A DNA stretch of 64,000 nt from Rhodobacteraceae bacterium UBA6213 (lineage in GTDB: Bacteria; Pseudomonadota; Alphaproteobacteria; Rhodobacterales; Rhodobacteraceae). Numbering within the stretch: position 1 is the stretch's first letter; the number at the start of each line of letters is the position of its first letter. Shown one piece after another: positions 25,068-33,248 of this stretch. Made by a program: the position numbers and the translations under genes. The stretch is from NCBI GenBank assembly GCA_002421605.1, contig DISJ01000019.1, forward strand, positions 1 to 64,000. The letters are read 5' to 3'. The notes under the pieces are model-generated. The model ran no database searches, was not told where the DNA came from, and saw only the letters and a list, made by a program, of their open reading frames with translations.

Positions 25068-25382
25068 ATGACTACTTTCGACGACCGCGAAAACGCCTAC
25101 GAAGCCAAGTTCGCGCTTGATGCGCAATTGCAATTCCGGGCTGAAGCACGGCGCAACAAGCTGCTTGGGCTTTGGGCTGCGGACCTGATGGGCAAGGCAG
25201 ATGCCGAAGCGGCGGCTTACGCCAAAGAGGTTGTCGCCTCCGACTTCGAGGAAGCGGGCGACGAGGACGTTTATCGCAAGGTTGCCGCCGACCTTGGCGA
25301 TCTGGCCGACGAGCAAACGATCCGCACCAAGATGATCGAACTGACGGCCGTCGCGAAAAAGCAGATCATCGACGAACTCTGA
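25068..25382 (+). CDS. DUF1476 / F1-ATPase zeta-type inhibitor
   Basis: The 104-residue protein starts MTTFDDRENAYEAKFALD and is helical throughout, matching the alphaproteobacterial DUF1476 family. In Paracoccus its member is the zeta subunit, which inserts its N-terminus into F1-ATPase to block ATP hydrolysis. No cysteine or membrane segment is present. It is divergent from purC, a common neighbourhood in this order, with a 189-base shared upstream region. Confidence 0.9.
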   Translation: MTTFDDRENAYEAKFALDAQLQFRAEARRNKLLGLWAADLMGKADAEAAAYAKEVVASDFEEAGDEDVYRKVAADLGDLADEQTIRTKMIELTAVAKKQIIDEL

Positions 25383-25433
25383 TCTCGCGTCACAGGGCGG
25401 GTGCGCATGCGCCCGGCTCATGTTGAGCCTGAG

Positions 25434-25457
25434 CACTTGGAAATTGCCAAGTGGCGC
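25434..25457 (+). promoter_or_regulatory. Hairpin and shared element upstream of the homocysteine methyltransferase
   Basis: CACTTGG-AAATTG-CCAAGTG is a perfect 7-bp hairpin. Its right part and next bases, AAATTGCCAAGTGGCGC (25441-25457), recur with one mismatch at 26621-26637 before the corrinoid gene. Just upstream are GGCTCA-TGT-TGAGCC (25415-25429) and, downstream near 25482-25515, a long GC-rich hairpin ahead of the ribosome binding site. This layout could be a structured leader RNA or a protein operator. Confidence 0.5.
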
Positions 25458-25529
25458 TTGTCGTGGCATGGCTCTGCCCGAGGTTGCGCGGCGCCCGGCC
25501 ACGCCGCCGCAACCGAAGAAAGGTCTCTT

Positions 25530-26543
25530 ATGAGTGACGCACTTTCCCGGCTTCTGGCAACCCGCGACTGGCTGATGGCCGATGGTGCGACCGGCACCAA
25601 CCTTTTCAACATGGGGCTTGCCTCGGGCGAGCCGCCCGAGCTTTGGAACGCCGATCAGCCAGACAACATCCGCAATCTCTACCGCATGGCGGTCGAGGCG
25701 GGGTCGGACATTTTCCTCACCAATACCTTTGGCGGCAATTCAAGCCGCCTCAAGCTGCACAACGCCCAATCTCGCGTGCACGAGTTGAACCGCCTTGCCG
25801 CCACGCTTGGGCGCGAGGTTGCGGATGCCGCAGGGCGCCCGGTGGTCGTGGCAGGTTCGATCGGCCCCACCGGCGACATCTTCGCGCCGATGGGCACGCT
25901 GACGCACGAACTTGCGGTCGAAATGTTTCACGAACAGGCCGAAGGGCTAAAGGCGGGTGGCGCCGATGTGCTTTGGGTCGAGACCATCTCGGCCATCGAA
26001 GAATACAAGGCCGCCGCCGAAGCGGCTCTGCTGGCAGGCATGCCCTGGTGTGGCACCATGAGCTTTGATACCGCCGGGCGCACGATGATGGGCGTCACCT
26101 CGGCGCAACTGGCGGCACTGGTGGAAAAGCTGCCCAACCCACCGATCGCCTTTGGCGCCAACTGCGGCGTCGGCGCCTCTGATCTGATGCGCACCATCCT
26201 CGGATTTGTTGCCGCAGGTACCGAACGGCCGATCATCGCCAAGGGCAATGCCGGCATTCCGAAGTATCATGAGGGCCATATCCACTACGATGGCACGCCC
26301 GAACTGATGGCCGAATATGCGGTGCTGGCGCGCGATGCGGGGGCGCGCATCATCGGCGGCTGCTGTGGCACCATGCCGATGCACCTCAAGGCCATGCGCG
26401 CCGCTCTTGAAAGCCGTCCGCGCGGGCCTCGCCCGACCGTCGAAGATATCGCCGCGCGGCTTGGCGGTTATTCTTCCGCCTCTGACGGCACCGGCGATGA
26501 GGAAGGCCCGACGCGAGAACGCCGCGGGCGGCGGCGCAGCTGA
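25530..26543 (+). CDS. bmt: Homocysteine S-methyltransferase (betaine--homocysteine type)
   Basis: The 337-residue protein has the homocysteine-methyltransferase barrel found in BHMT and the first module of MetH. Zinc-binding cysteines are visible in FGANCGVG and in IIGGCCGTMP. The N-terminus MADGATGTNLFNMG is typical. It lies 142 bases before a separate corrinoid-binding gene, so here it may act as the homocysteine module of a split, B12-dependent methionine synthase. Direct use of betaine is the alternative. The C-terminus ends in a basic tail (RERRGRRRS). I start at 25530, preceded by AAGAAAGG. Confidence 0.9.
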   Translation: MSDALSRLLATRDWLMADGATGTNLFNMGLASGEPPELWNADQPDNIRNLYRMAVEAGSDIFLTNTFGGNSSRLKLHNAQSRVHELNRLAATLGREVADAAGRPVVVAGSIGPTGDIFAPMGTLTHELAVEMFHEQAEGLKAGGADVLWVETISAIEEYKAAAEAALLAGMPWCGTMSFDTAGRTMMGVTSAQLAALVEKLPNPPIAFGANCGVGASDLMRTILGFVAAGTERPIIAKGNAGIPKYHEGHIHYDGTPELMAEYAVLARDAGARIIGGCCGTMPMHLKAMRAALESRPRGPRPTVEDIAARLGGYSSASDGTGDEEGPTRERRGRRRS

Positions 26544-26569
26544 AAGGCGCCCGGCCCGGCAAAGATTTC

Positions 26570-26637
26570 GGGACCAAGACAAGCGCAAGCGCGCGTCGGT
26601 CCCCGCACCGCCAATGTCGCAAATTGCCAAGTGACGC
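26570..26637 (+). promoter_or_regulatory. Hairpin and shared element upstream of the corrinoid gene
   Basis: GGGACC (26570-26575) can pair with GGTCCC (26598-26603) around a partly paired interior. Downstream at 26621-26637 is AAATTGCCAAGTGACGC, matching the element before the methyltransferase gene in 16 of 17 bases. The repeated position ahead of two methionine-related genes suggests a common regulator or RNA element. Confidence 0.45.
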
Positions 26638-26685
26638 AGTGACTTTGACGCAATACCGATGTGAACGACCGCGAGGAGTGCCAGC

Positions 26686-27381
26686 ATGGCCGACGACGAC
26701 ATCATCCTTTCCGAGCTGAGCGACGATGATCTGGTGCTGCAAATGCACGACGACCTTTATGACGGACTTCGCGAAGAGATCGAAGAAGGCGTAGGCATTT
26801 TGCTCGAACGCGGCTGGAGCCCTTATGACGTGCTGACGCGCGCATTGGTGGCGGGCATGACGATCGTCGGTGCCGATTTCCGCGATGGCATCCTATTCGT
26901 GCCCGAGGTGCTTTTGGCCGCCAATGCGATGAAGGGTGGCATGGCGATTCTGAAGCCGCTTCTGATCGCCACCGGCGCTCCGCGCATGGGCAAGATGGTG
27001 ATCGGCACCGTCAAGGGCGACATCCACGACATCGGCAAAAACCTTGTGGCGATGATGATGGAGGGCGCAGGCTTTGAAGTGGTCGATCTTGGCATCAACA
27101 ACGCGGTCGAAAAATACCTCGACGCGCTTGAACGCGAAGGCGCCGACATTCTCGGCATGTCAGCGCTGCTGACCACCACGATGCCCTACATGAAAGTCGT
27201 GATCGACACGCTGAAGGAACGCGGCATTCGCGAAAACTACATCGTGCTGGTCGGCGGCGCGCCACTCAACGAAGAATTTGGACGCGCGATCGGCGCCGAT
27301 GCCTACTGCCGCGACGCGGCCGTTGCAGTGGAAACTGCGAAATCCTTCATCTTGCGCAAACACAACGCCTTGAACGCCTGA
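26686..27381 (+). CDS. Corrinoid (B12)-binding methyltransferase subunit
   Basis: The 231-residue protein has the methyl-carrier layout: a helical cap domain (residues 1-95), then a Rossmann-like B12 domain. The axial-ligand motif D-x-H-x2-G is present as GDIHDIGKN with His114, followed by the LGM-S and VGGAPL blocks. It resembles MtaC/MtbC proteins and the B12 module of MetH. It carries methyl groups on cobalamin, here probably between methyltetrahydrofolate and homocysteine. AGGAG precedes the ATG. Confidence 0.93.
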   Translation: MADDDIILSELSDDDLVLQMHDDLYDGLREEIEEGVGILLERGWSPYDVLTRALVAGMTIVGADFRDGILFVPEVLLAANAMKGGMAILKPLLIATGAPRMGKMVIGTVKGDIHDIGKNLVAMMMEGAGFEVVDLGINNAVEKYLDALEREGADILGMSALLTTTMPYMKVVIDTLKERGIRENYIVLVGGAPLNEEFGRAIGADAYCRDAAVAVETAKSFILRKHNALNA

Positions 27382-27448
27382 TCTTGTCGCCGTTTCCTCT
27401 TGGAACCGGCGCACACACGCGCCATATTGAAGGGAACGGAGGTCTGCC

Positions 27449-27607
27449 ATGCCCCTGCCCCATTTTCTGATCCTGCTCGCCTTGGTCATCGTCGCCGCAG
27501 CCGCAACGCTCTGGTTTGCCACTTCCGCAGGCGTGCCGGTGGCCGTTCTAGCGCTCGTGGCCTTGGTTGGCGCGGCACTCGTACGGCTTCTGGCGCCGGT
27601 CGAATGA
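27449..27607 (+). CDS. Small membrane protein, 52 residues
   Basis: ATG at 27449 is preceded by CGGAGG at a good distance, and the TGA overlaps the ATG of the DUF1638 gene (ATGA), so it looks translated and coupled. The product MPLPHFLILLALVIVAAAA... has two hydrophobic segments (about 5-24 and 27-48) separated by a short turn and ends RLLAPVE. Family unknown. Its place between the corrinoid and DUF1638 genes suggests a role with them, but nothing in the sequence defines it. Confidence 0.7.
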   Translation: MPLPHFLILLALVIVAAAATLWFATSAGVPVAVLALVALVGAALVRLLAPVE

Positions 27608-28236
27608 CCCTCAGCGATGCGGAGTTGAGCGAGGCGGGCCTGTCGCCCGCGCATCAGGGCCGCGTGCTCTTGATCGCCTGCGGTGCGCTGGCGCGTGAAA
27701 TCCTTGCGCTAAAGGCGGCGAATGGCTGGGACCACCTTGATCTGACCTGCCTGCCCGCCAACCTACACCTGCGCCCCGAGCGCATCACCGAGGCCGTTTC
27801 GACCGCCGTCGCTGAACATCGCGCCGATTACGATGGTGTTTTCGTGGTTTATGCCGATTGCGGCACGGGTGGTCAGCTTGCAGCGCGCTGCGCCGAGCTT
27901 GGCGTCGAGATGGTGGCAGGGCCGCATTGCTATGCCTTTTACGAGGGCAACGACGTCTTTGCGGCCAAGGCCGAAGATGAGTTTCGCGCCTTCTATCTGA
28001 CCGATTTTCTGGTGCGCCAGTTCGATGCCTTTGTCTGGCGCCCGATGGGGCTTGATCGGTATCCAAGCCTGCGCGACACCTATTTTGGCAATTACGATCG
28101 GCTGATCTATCAGGCGCAGACCGACGATCCCGCACTCGATGCCGCCGCGCGCGATGCCGCCGAGCGCCTTGGGCTGGCCTATGAGCGCCGCTTCACCGGC
28201 TACGGCGAGCTTGCAACCACCCTCGCCCGGCTCTGA
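27604..28236 (+). CDS. DUF1638 protein
   Basis: The 210-residue cytosolic protein matches the DUF1638 pattern: GRVLLIACGALAREI at the N-terminus, a YADCGTGG block and a GPHCYAFYEG block. Conserved Cys and His residues in these blocks suggest a metal or thiol role. DUF1638 genes often sit beside corrinoid methyltransferases, as here, so a part in methyl transfer or B12 handling is plausible. The start overlaps the stop of the small membrane protein gene. Confidence 0.85.
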   Translation: MTLSDAELSEAGLSPAHQGRVLLIACGALAREILALKAANGWDHLDLTCLPANLHLRPERITEAVSTAVAEHRADYDGVFVVYADCGTGGQLAARCAELGVEMVAGPHCYAFYEGNDVFAAKAEDEFRAFYLTDFLVRQFDAFVWRPMGLDRYPSLRDTYFGNYDRLIYQAQTDDPALDAAARDAAERLGLAYERRFTGYGELATTLARL

Positions 28237-28240
28237 TACT

Positions 28241-28269
28241 GCTTCAGGCAAAATATCCCCGCCGGAGGC
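28241..28269 (+). repeat. Dispersed short repeat, copy 5
   Basis: Reads GCTTCAGGCA then AAATATCCCCGCCGGAGG, nearly identical to copy 1 some 26 kb away. It lies between the convergent DUF1638 and HNH genes, where a terminator would be expected, and is followed by a GAGGCA/TGCCTC hairpin. Confidence 0.6.
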
Positions 28270-28272
28270 ACC

Positions 28273-28881
28273 TTATGCCTCAAGCTCCGCATCCCAGTAG
28301 AGAAAATCAAGCCAACTGTCGTGCAAATGGCCCGGTGGAAAGCGCCGCCCCATGGCGTTCATGTGCTCGGCATCGGGCGCGCGCGGGGCGGCAAAAAGGC
28401 TCATCCCGGCCTGCTTGAGCGATTTGTTGGCCTTGCGCAGATTGCACGGCGCGCAGGCGGCAACCACGTTTTCCCAACTTGTCACCCCCCCACGCGAGCG
28501 TGGCAGCACATGATCGAAGGTCAGATCGCTTTGCGCGCCGCAATACTGGCAGCGAAATTCATCACGCAAGAAAAGATTAAAGCGCGTGAAGGCCACGCGC
28601 TTTTGCGGTTTCACATAGTCTTTCAGCACCACCACCGAAGGAATTCGCAGCGCCATGCGCTGACTTCGCACCTCGGTGTCATACTCTGCCAAAATCGTCA
28701 CCCGGTCGGCAAACACCGCTTTGATCGCCTCTTGCCAGGGCCAAAGCGAAAGCGGGTAATAGCTCAGCGGGCGAAAGTCAGCGTTCAGCACCAGCGCGGG
28801 ATATTGTTTCAACACGGCAGGCTCCCGCACGAAGGTCGTGCGAAATGCTTGGCGTGTCTGGTGCTCTGCGAGGTCTTTCAT
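28273..28881 (-). CDS. HNH endonuclease
   Basis: Stand-alone HNH protein of about 202 residues. The zinc ribbon cysteines (CQYCG and CAPC) flank the nuclease core DLTFDHVLPRSRGG and the following N of WENVVAACAPCN. The N-terminal half (YPALVLNADFRPLSYYPLSLW) is conserved in this common bacterial group. Its target is unknown; it is not linked here to a restriction or phage system. The start could also be 28917; both ATGs have an AAGG-like site nearby. Confidence 0.85.
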   Translation of the reverse strand: MKDLAEHQTRQAFRTTFVREPAVLKQYPALVLNADFRPLSYYPLSLWPWQEAIKAVFADRVTILAEYDTEVRSQRMALRIPSVVVLKDYVKPQKRVAFTRFNLFLRDEFRCQYCGAQSDLTFDHVLPRSRGGVTSWENVVAACAPCNLRKANKSLKQAGMSLFAAPRAPDAEHMNAMGRRFPPGHLHDSWLDFLYWDAELEA

Positions 28882-29021
28882 GATCCTTGCCTGACCTGAC
28901 GTTAGGGCGGCATTCATCGCCCTTGCGCCGACTATATATTGCGGCGCAGCGGGGGCAAGCGCCAAGCATTCGCAGCGCTACCCTGACACCCTATCGTGAC
29001 ACTGCTGTTACGGCGAACAGA

Positions 29022-29681
29022 TCAGCCGAGCCGCTCACGCAAAAAAGCCAACGCCACGCTCAGCCCATCGGGGGCGATGCCGTGGCCGGTGCCGCGCATG
29101 ACATGGGCATAGGTTTCAAACCCCGCGGCTACCAGCGCATCGCCCGCTCGCCCCATTTCAGCAAAGTCCACCATCGGGTCGGCATCGCCGTGCAGCAATA
29201 GCACCGGTGGCTTTACCCGCGCTTCGGCGGCCAGATGCTCGGGGCGCAACAAGCGGCCGGAAAAGGCCACAACGCCCGCCAGCGCCTCGGCGCGCCGTGG
29301 CGCAACCTCTAACGCCATCATCGAACCTTGCGAAAACCCGAACAACGCAAGTTTGGACGGTGGCAGCCCCGTCTCTTTTAGCAGCGCATCAAGAAAAGCC
29401 TGCAAGTCTTTGCTTGACCTACCAAATCCTGCTACTGAATCCACCTCTGAAGACCCGTCTAGATACGGTATCGGAAACCATTGCCGCCCGAACGGGTTGC
29501 CCGCGCATGGCTCTGGCGCATCGGGGGCGACAAACATCGTATCGGGCAGGTGCGGTGCCAGCGCGTCGGCCAAACCCAAGAGGTCGGCACCATCTGCCCC
29601 GTAACCGTGCAAAAACACCACCGCCGACTTGAGCGCGCCTGATTTTGGCGCGCGCCTAGCGGCCTCAAGCTTTCGTGTCAT
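29022..29681 (-). CDS. Phospholipase/carboxylesterase family hydrolase
   Basis: Alpha/beta hydrolase of 219 residues. The nucleophile elbow GFSQG, Asp in GDADPMV and His in GTGHGI make a complete triad. LHGYGADGADL holds the oxyanion region. The family hydrolyses small esters or acyl-thioesters; the substrate here is unknown. Its start overlaps the stop of the upstream DNA glycosylase gene by ATGA, so the two are co-translated though functionally unrelated as far as I can see. Confidence 0.88.
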   Translation of the reverse strand: MTRKLEAARRAPKSGALKSAVVFLHGYGADGADLLGLADALAPHLPDTMFVAPDAPEPCAGNPFGRQWFPIPYLDGSSEVDSVAGFGRSSKDLQAFLDALLKETGLPPSKLALFGFSQGSMMALEVAPRRAEALAGVVAFSGRLLRPEHLAAEARVKPPVLLLHGDADPMVDFAEMGRAGDALVAAGFETYAHVMRGTGHGIAPDGLSVALAFLRERLG

Positions 29682-30307
29682 CCTACCCCCTCGCGGCGTT
29701 TTGTCTGCGCGTAATACGCCCAGAGCAACCGCGCCGCAACCGCGCGCCAAGGGGCCCAAAGCTCGGCCATCGCCGCGAAAGGCTTGGGGCGCGGCCTGTC
29801 GGGTAGATCAAACAGCATCCGTGCCGCCTCGGCCAGCGCCAGATCGTCGGGCGCAAACACATCCGCGCGCCCAAGCGCAAACATCAGATACATCTCGGCG
29901 GTCCAGCGCCCGATGCCCGGCAGTTCAACCAGCGTCGCAATCACCGCCTCATTCGGCATTTCGCGCAACGCGGCATAATCAAGCCGTGCCTGCGCAAGTG
30001 CGGAAAGGTAGCGAATCTTTTGGCGCGAAAGTCCGCAGGCGCGCAGCGCTTCATCGTTCGCCGCCGCGACCGCATCTTGCAGCGCAAATCCCGCCGTATC
30101 GAGGCGCGTGCGAATGGCGCGCGCCGATGCGACCGAGACCTGTTGGCCGACGATCGAATCGCGCAGCGCAAGGAATCCGTCGTCCACGCGGCGCAGCGGT
30201 AGCGACCCCAGCGTTTGCAGGGCCTGCGCGAACACAGCCTCGCGCGCGGCCAATTCGGCAGCGGCTTCGGCTATCTGGGTTTCGCTGGTCAGGATCACGC
30301 CGGGCAT
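29678..30307 (-). CDS. DNA-3-methyladenine glycosylase II (AlkA-like)
   Basis: Base-excision repair enzyme of the HhH-GPD superfamily, 209 residues. The helix-hairpin-helix is LVELPGIGRWTAEMYL, followed by the catalytic aspartate region FAPDDLALAEA. It lacks the N-terminal extra domain of E. coli AlkA, as many bacterial relatives do. I start at MPGVIL (30307). It is divergent from the MFS gene and overlaps the esterase gene. Confidence 0.88.
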   Translation of the reverse strand: MPGVILTSETQIAEAAAELAAREAVFAQALQTLGSLPLRRVDDGFLALRDSIVGQQVSVASARAIRTRLDTAGFALQDAVAAANDEALRACGLSRQKIRYLSALAQARLDYAALREMPNEAVIATLVELPGIGRWTAEMYLMFALGRADVFAPDDLALAEAARMLFDLPDRPRPKPFAAMAELWAPWRAVAARLLWAYYAQTKRREGVG

Positions 30308-30382
30308 CGTTGCAGTCTGCCGTATCGCGCAGGGCACCGCCAGCCCCTTTCCCTTTTCGCCGGGCCGCGCTAGGGCTTGGCG

Positions 30383-31609
30383 ATGGATAGCTCTGCCTCC
30401 CTGATTACCGCTTCGCAAGCGCGCCGCAACGTGGTGGTGCTGGTGTTGGCACAGGCGCTGCTAGGTTCGCAGATGTCGATGATTTTTATCGTCGGCGGTC
30501 TTGCCGGCCAGCAGCTTTCACCGAACCCTTGCTGGGCGACGCTGCCACTGTCGCTGATTATCCTCGGCTCGCTTTTGACCGCGCAACCACTTAGCGCCTT
30601 TATGCAGCGTTACGGGCGGCGCGCCGGTTTCATGCTTGCCACGCTGGCGGGGGCAACAGGGGCGGCGCTGGCCGCGCGCGCGCTTTATGTGCATTCATTT
30701 CCACTGTTCATGCTGGGTTCATTTATTTCGGGCATCTATATGTCGGCACAGGGGTTTTACCGCTTTGCTGCAACGGACGGCGTAAAGGCCGAGTTTGCGC
30801 CGAAAGCTATTTCCTATGTGATGGGCGGCGGCCTTGCCGCAGCGCTGATCGGCCCGCAACTGACCAAGCTCACCGCCGAGGCCCATGTGGTGCCGTTCAT
30901 GGTCACCTATCTTGCGATCGTGTTACTAAACCTTCTGGGGCCGCTGCTGTTCATCTTTCTGCATTCGCCGCAATCGCATCGGGTGGCCAAAGGTGCGATT
31001 GCGCGTGGGCGCAGCCGGATCGAGCTTTTGCGCGATCCGGTGATCGCGGTAGCAATGATCTGCGGCATGGTCGGCTATGCGCTGATGAACTTGGTGATGA
31101 CCTCGACACCGCTGGCGGTGATGGGTTGTGGCTTTGAACAGGGTGATGCTGCCAACATCGTTTCGGCGCATGTGCTGGCGATGTATCTGCCCGCTTTCTT
31201 CACCGGGCACCTGATTGCGCGGTTCGGCCGCGAGTTGATCGTCGGACTCGGTCTGGTGATTCTTGCAGCTTCCGGCGCGGTGGCGCTCAGCGGGGTCGAG
31301 CTGGAGCAGTTTTACATCGCGCTGGTGCTGCTGGGCGTGGGGTGGAACTTTTCCTTCATCGGCGCGACCGCAATGCTGACCGCGGCCTATCGCCCCGAAG
31401 AGCGCGGCCGCGTGCAAGGCATGAACGATTTTGTGGTCTTTGGCGGGGTGTTCGTGGCCTCGCTCTCATCGGGTAGCCTGATGAACTGTACCGCCTCGGG
31501 TAATGCAGAGGCGGGCTGGCAGGCGGTCAATCTGGCGATGCTGCCGTTTCTGGTGCTGGCCGGGGGCGCGCTGATCTGGCTGCTACTGCGCCCACGCGAG
31601 ACGCGCTGA
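30383..31609 (+). CDS. MFS transporter
   Basis: Twelve-segment membrane carrier of 408 residues of the major facilitator superfamily. The cytoplasmic loop 2-3 motif appears as QRYGRRAGFMLATLAG and a second copy as ARFGRELIVGLG. The substrate cannot be told from sequence. I use the ATG at 30383; a TTG two codons earlier is possible. Divergent from the DNA glycosylase gene with 75 bases between. Confidence 0.88.
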   Translation: MDSSASLITASQARRNVVVLVLAQALLGSQMSMIFIVGGLAGQQLSPNPCWATLPLSLIILGSLLTAQPLSAFMQRYGRRAGFMLATLAGATGAALAARALYVHSFPLFMLGSFISGIYMSAQGFYRFAATDGVKAEFAPKAISYVMGGGLAAALIGPQLTKLTAEAHVVPFMVTYLAIVLLNLLGPLLFIFLHSPQSHRVAKGAIARGRSRIELLRDPVIAVAMICGMVGYALMNLVMTSTPLAVMGCGFEQGDAANIVSAHVLAMYLPAFFTGHLIARFGRELIVGLGLVILAASGAVALSGVELEQFYIALVLLGVGWNFSFIGATAMLTAAYRPEERGRVQGMNDFVVFGGVFVASLSSGSLMNCTASGNAEAGWQAVNLAMLPFLVLAGGALIWLLLRPRETR

Positions 31610-31637
31610 TCTCCACTGGGCGTACGCGCCCGGCGCC

Positions 31638-33248
31638 CTAATGCTCGCGCAACCTGCGAAACAGCGTGGCCAGCGCAAGGGTCGAGCCGTCGTGGTCCGC
31701 ACCCGCGTCGCCGCCTTCCAGCAGCGGTGCAAGAGTCAGCGCCAGTTCCTTGCCCAATTCCACCCCCCATTGGTCAAAGCTGTTGATCCCAAGGATCACG
31801 CCTTCAACAAAAACCCGGTGCTCGTAAAGCGCAAGGATGCCGCCTAGCACGAACGGGGTCAGGCGCGGATAAAGAAGCGTGGTCGAGGGGCGGTTGCCCG
31901 GAAAAACGCGGTGGCGCGCTTGGCGTTCTAGCTCAGCACCCGCCAGCCCACGCGCCGCCATCATCGCGCGCGCAGCATCGAGGCTGCGCCCACGTAGCAA
32001 CGCCTCGGATTGTGCGAGGCAATTGGCGGCCAGCGCGCGGTGCTGGTGGTCAAGGTCAGGCTCGTGGCCTTCGGCTGCCAGCAAAAACTCGCACGGCACG
32101 ATTCGCGTGCCCTGATGGATCAGTTGATAAAACGCGTGCTGGCCGTTGGTGCCGGGTTCGCCCCAGACTACCGGGCCGGAATTGCGCCTCAGATCGCTGC
32201 CATCCATCGCCACGCGCTTGCCGTTGCTTTCCATCTCAAGTTGCTGAAGGTAGGCGGGCAAGCGGCTCAGGTGCTGGTCATAGGGTAGCACAGCGCGGGT
32301 GGCGTGGCCCTGAATTTGGTTGTGCCAGATGCCGACCAGTGCCAGCATCACCGGCAGGTTGCGCGCAAAGGGCGCGGTGCGAAAATGCGCATCCATTTCG
32401 GCCGCCCCTGCCAGCATCGCCTCAAAATGCGCCGGGCCAATTGCCAGCATCAGCGACAGCCCCACCGGCCCCCAAAGCGAATAGCGCCCACCCACCCAAT
32501 CTTCAAAGCCAAACACCCGCTCGGGCGCGATGCCAAAGGCGGCGGTGCGTTCAGGTGCGCTTGAAACGGCGGCAAACTGCGCGCCGGGGTCTCGAACGCG
32601 CCGCGCCATCCAGATGCGCGCGCTGGCGGCATTGGCCATGGTTTCGGCTGTGGTAAAGGTTTTTGAGGCGACAATGATCAGCGTGGTTTCGGGGTTCAGC
32701 GGCGCCAGAACATCATGCACATGCGCGCCATCAACGTTTGAGACGAAATGGCACCGCGGCCCGGTGTGATAAGGTGCCAGCGCCAAGGTCGCCATCGCGG
32801 GCCCAAGGTCAGAGCCGCCAATGCCGATGTTGACCACATCTCTGATAGCCCCGCCCTGCCCTTGAAAGCGGCCCTCGCGCAACTCGCGGGCAAAAGCCAC
32901 CATCCGCGCCCGGGTGGCGCGCACGCCTTCCAGCACATCGCGGCCATCGATCATCAGATGGTCCTGTGTGGCACGAAGGGCCGTATGCAGCACCGCGCGG
33001 CCTTCGGTTTCGTTGATCGGCTCGCCCGCAAACATCGCCTCGCGCCGCGTGGCCACGCCCGCGCCTTCGGCAAGCTGCAACAGCAACGCGCGCGCTTCGC
33101 TGTCGATCGCGGTCTTGGAATAATCGAACAGAAAGTTGCAGGCTTCGAGCGAAAAATCGGCAGCGCGCACCGGGTCCTCAAACAGCGACATAAACGGGCG
33201 GTTTGCGGTAGCCGCGTTATGGCGCGAAAGCGCGTTCCAGAGTGTCAT
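31638..33248 (-). CDS. pgi: Glucose-6-phosphate isomerase
   Basis: Interconverts glucose-6-phosphate and fructose-6-phosphate. The 536-residue product has the PGI signatures GIGGSDLGPAM, FGFEDWVGGRYSLWGPVG, and WGEPGTNGQHAFYQLIHQG with the catalytic Glu and His. It is third in zwf-pgl-pgi and starts immediately at the pgl stop. In an Entner-Doudoroff organism it feeds fructose-phosphate back to glucose-6-phosphate. Confidence 0.96.
   Translation of the reverse strand: MTLWNALSRHNAATANRPFMSLFEDPVRAADFSLEACNFLFDYSKTAIDSEARALLLQLAEGAGVATRREAMFAGEPINETEGRAVLHTALRATQDHLMIDGRDVLEGVRATRARMVAFARELREGRFQGQGGAIRDVVNIGIGGSDLGPAMATLALAPYHTGPRCHFVSNVDGAHVHDVLAPLNPETTLIIVASKTFTTAETMANAASARIWMARRVRDPGAQFAAVSSAPERTAAFGIAPERVFGFEDWVGGRYSLWGPVGLSLMLAIGPAHFEAMLAGAAEMDAHFRTAPFARNLPVMLALVGIWHNQIQGHATRAVLPYDQHLSRLPAYLQQLEMESNGKRVAMDGSDLRRNSGPVVWGEPGTNGQHAFYQLIHQGTRIVPCEFLLAAEGHEPDLDHQHRALAANCLAQSEALLRGRSLDAARAMMAARGLAGAELERQARHRVFPGNRPSTTLLYPRLTPFVLGGILALYEHRVFVEGVILGINSFDQWGVELGKELALTLAPLLEGGDAGADHDGSTLALATLFRRLREH

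Noticed and set aside
25383..25529. SAM or SAH riboswitch before the homocysteine methyltransferase
   Set aside because: Hairpins are present, but the conserved cores of SAM-I, SAM-II and SAH riboswitches as I know them are not; kept only as an unknown element.
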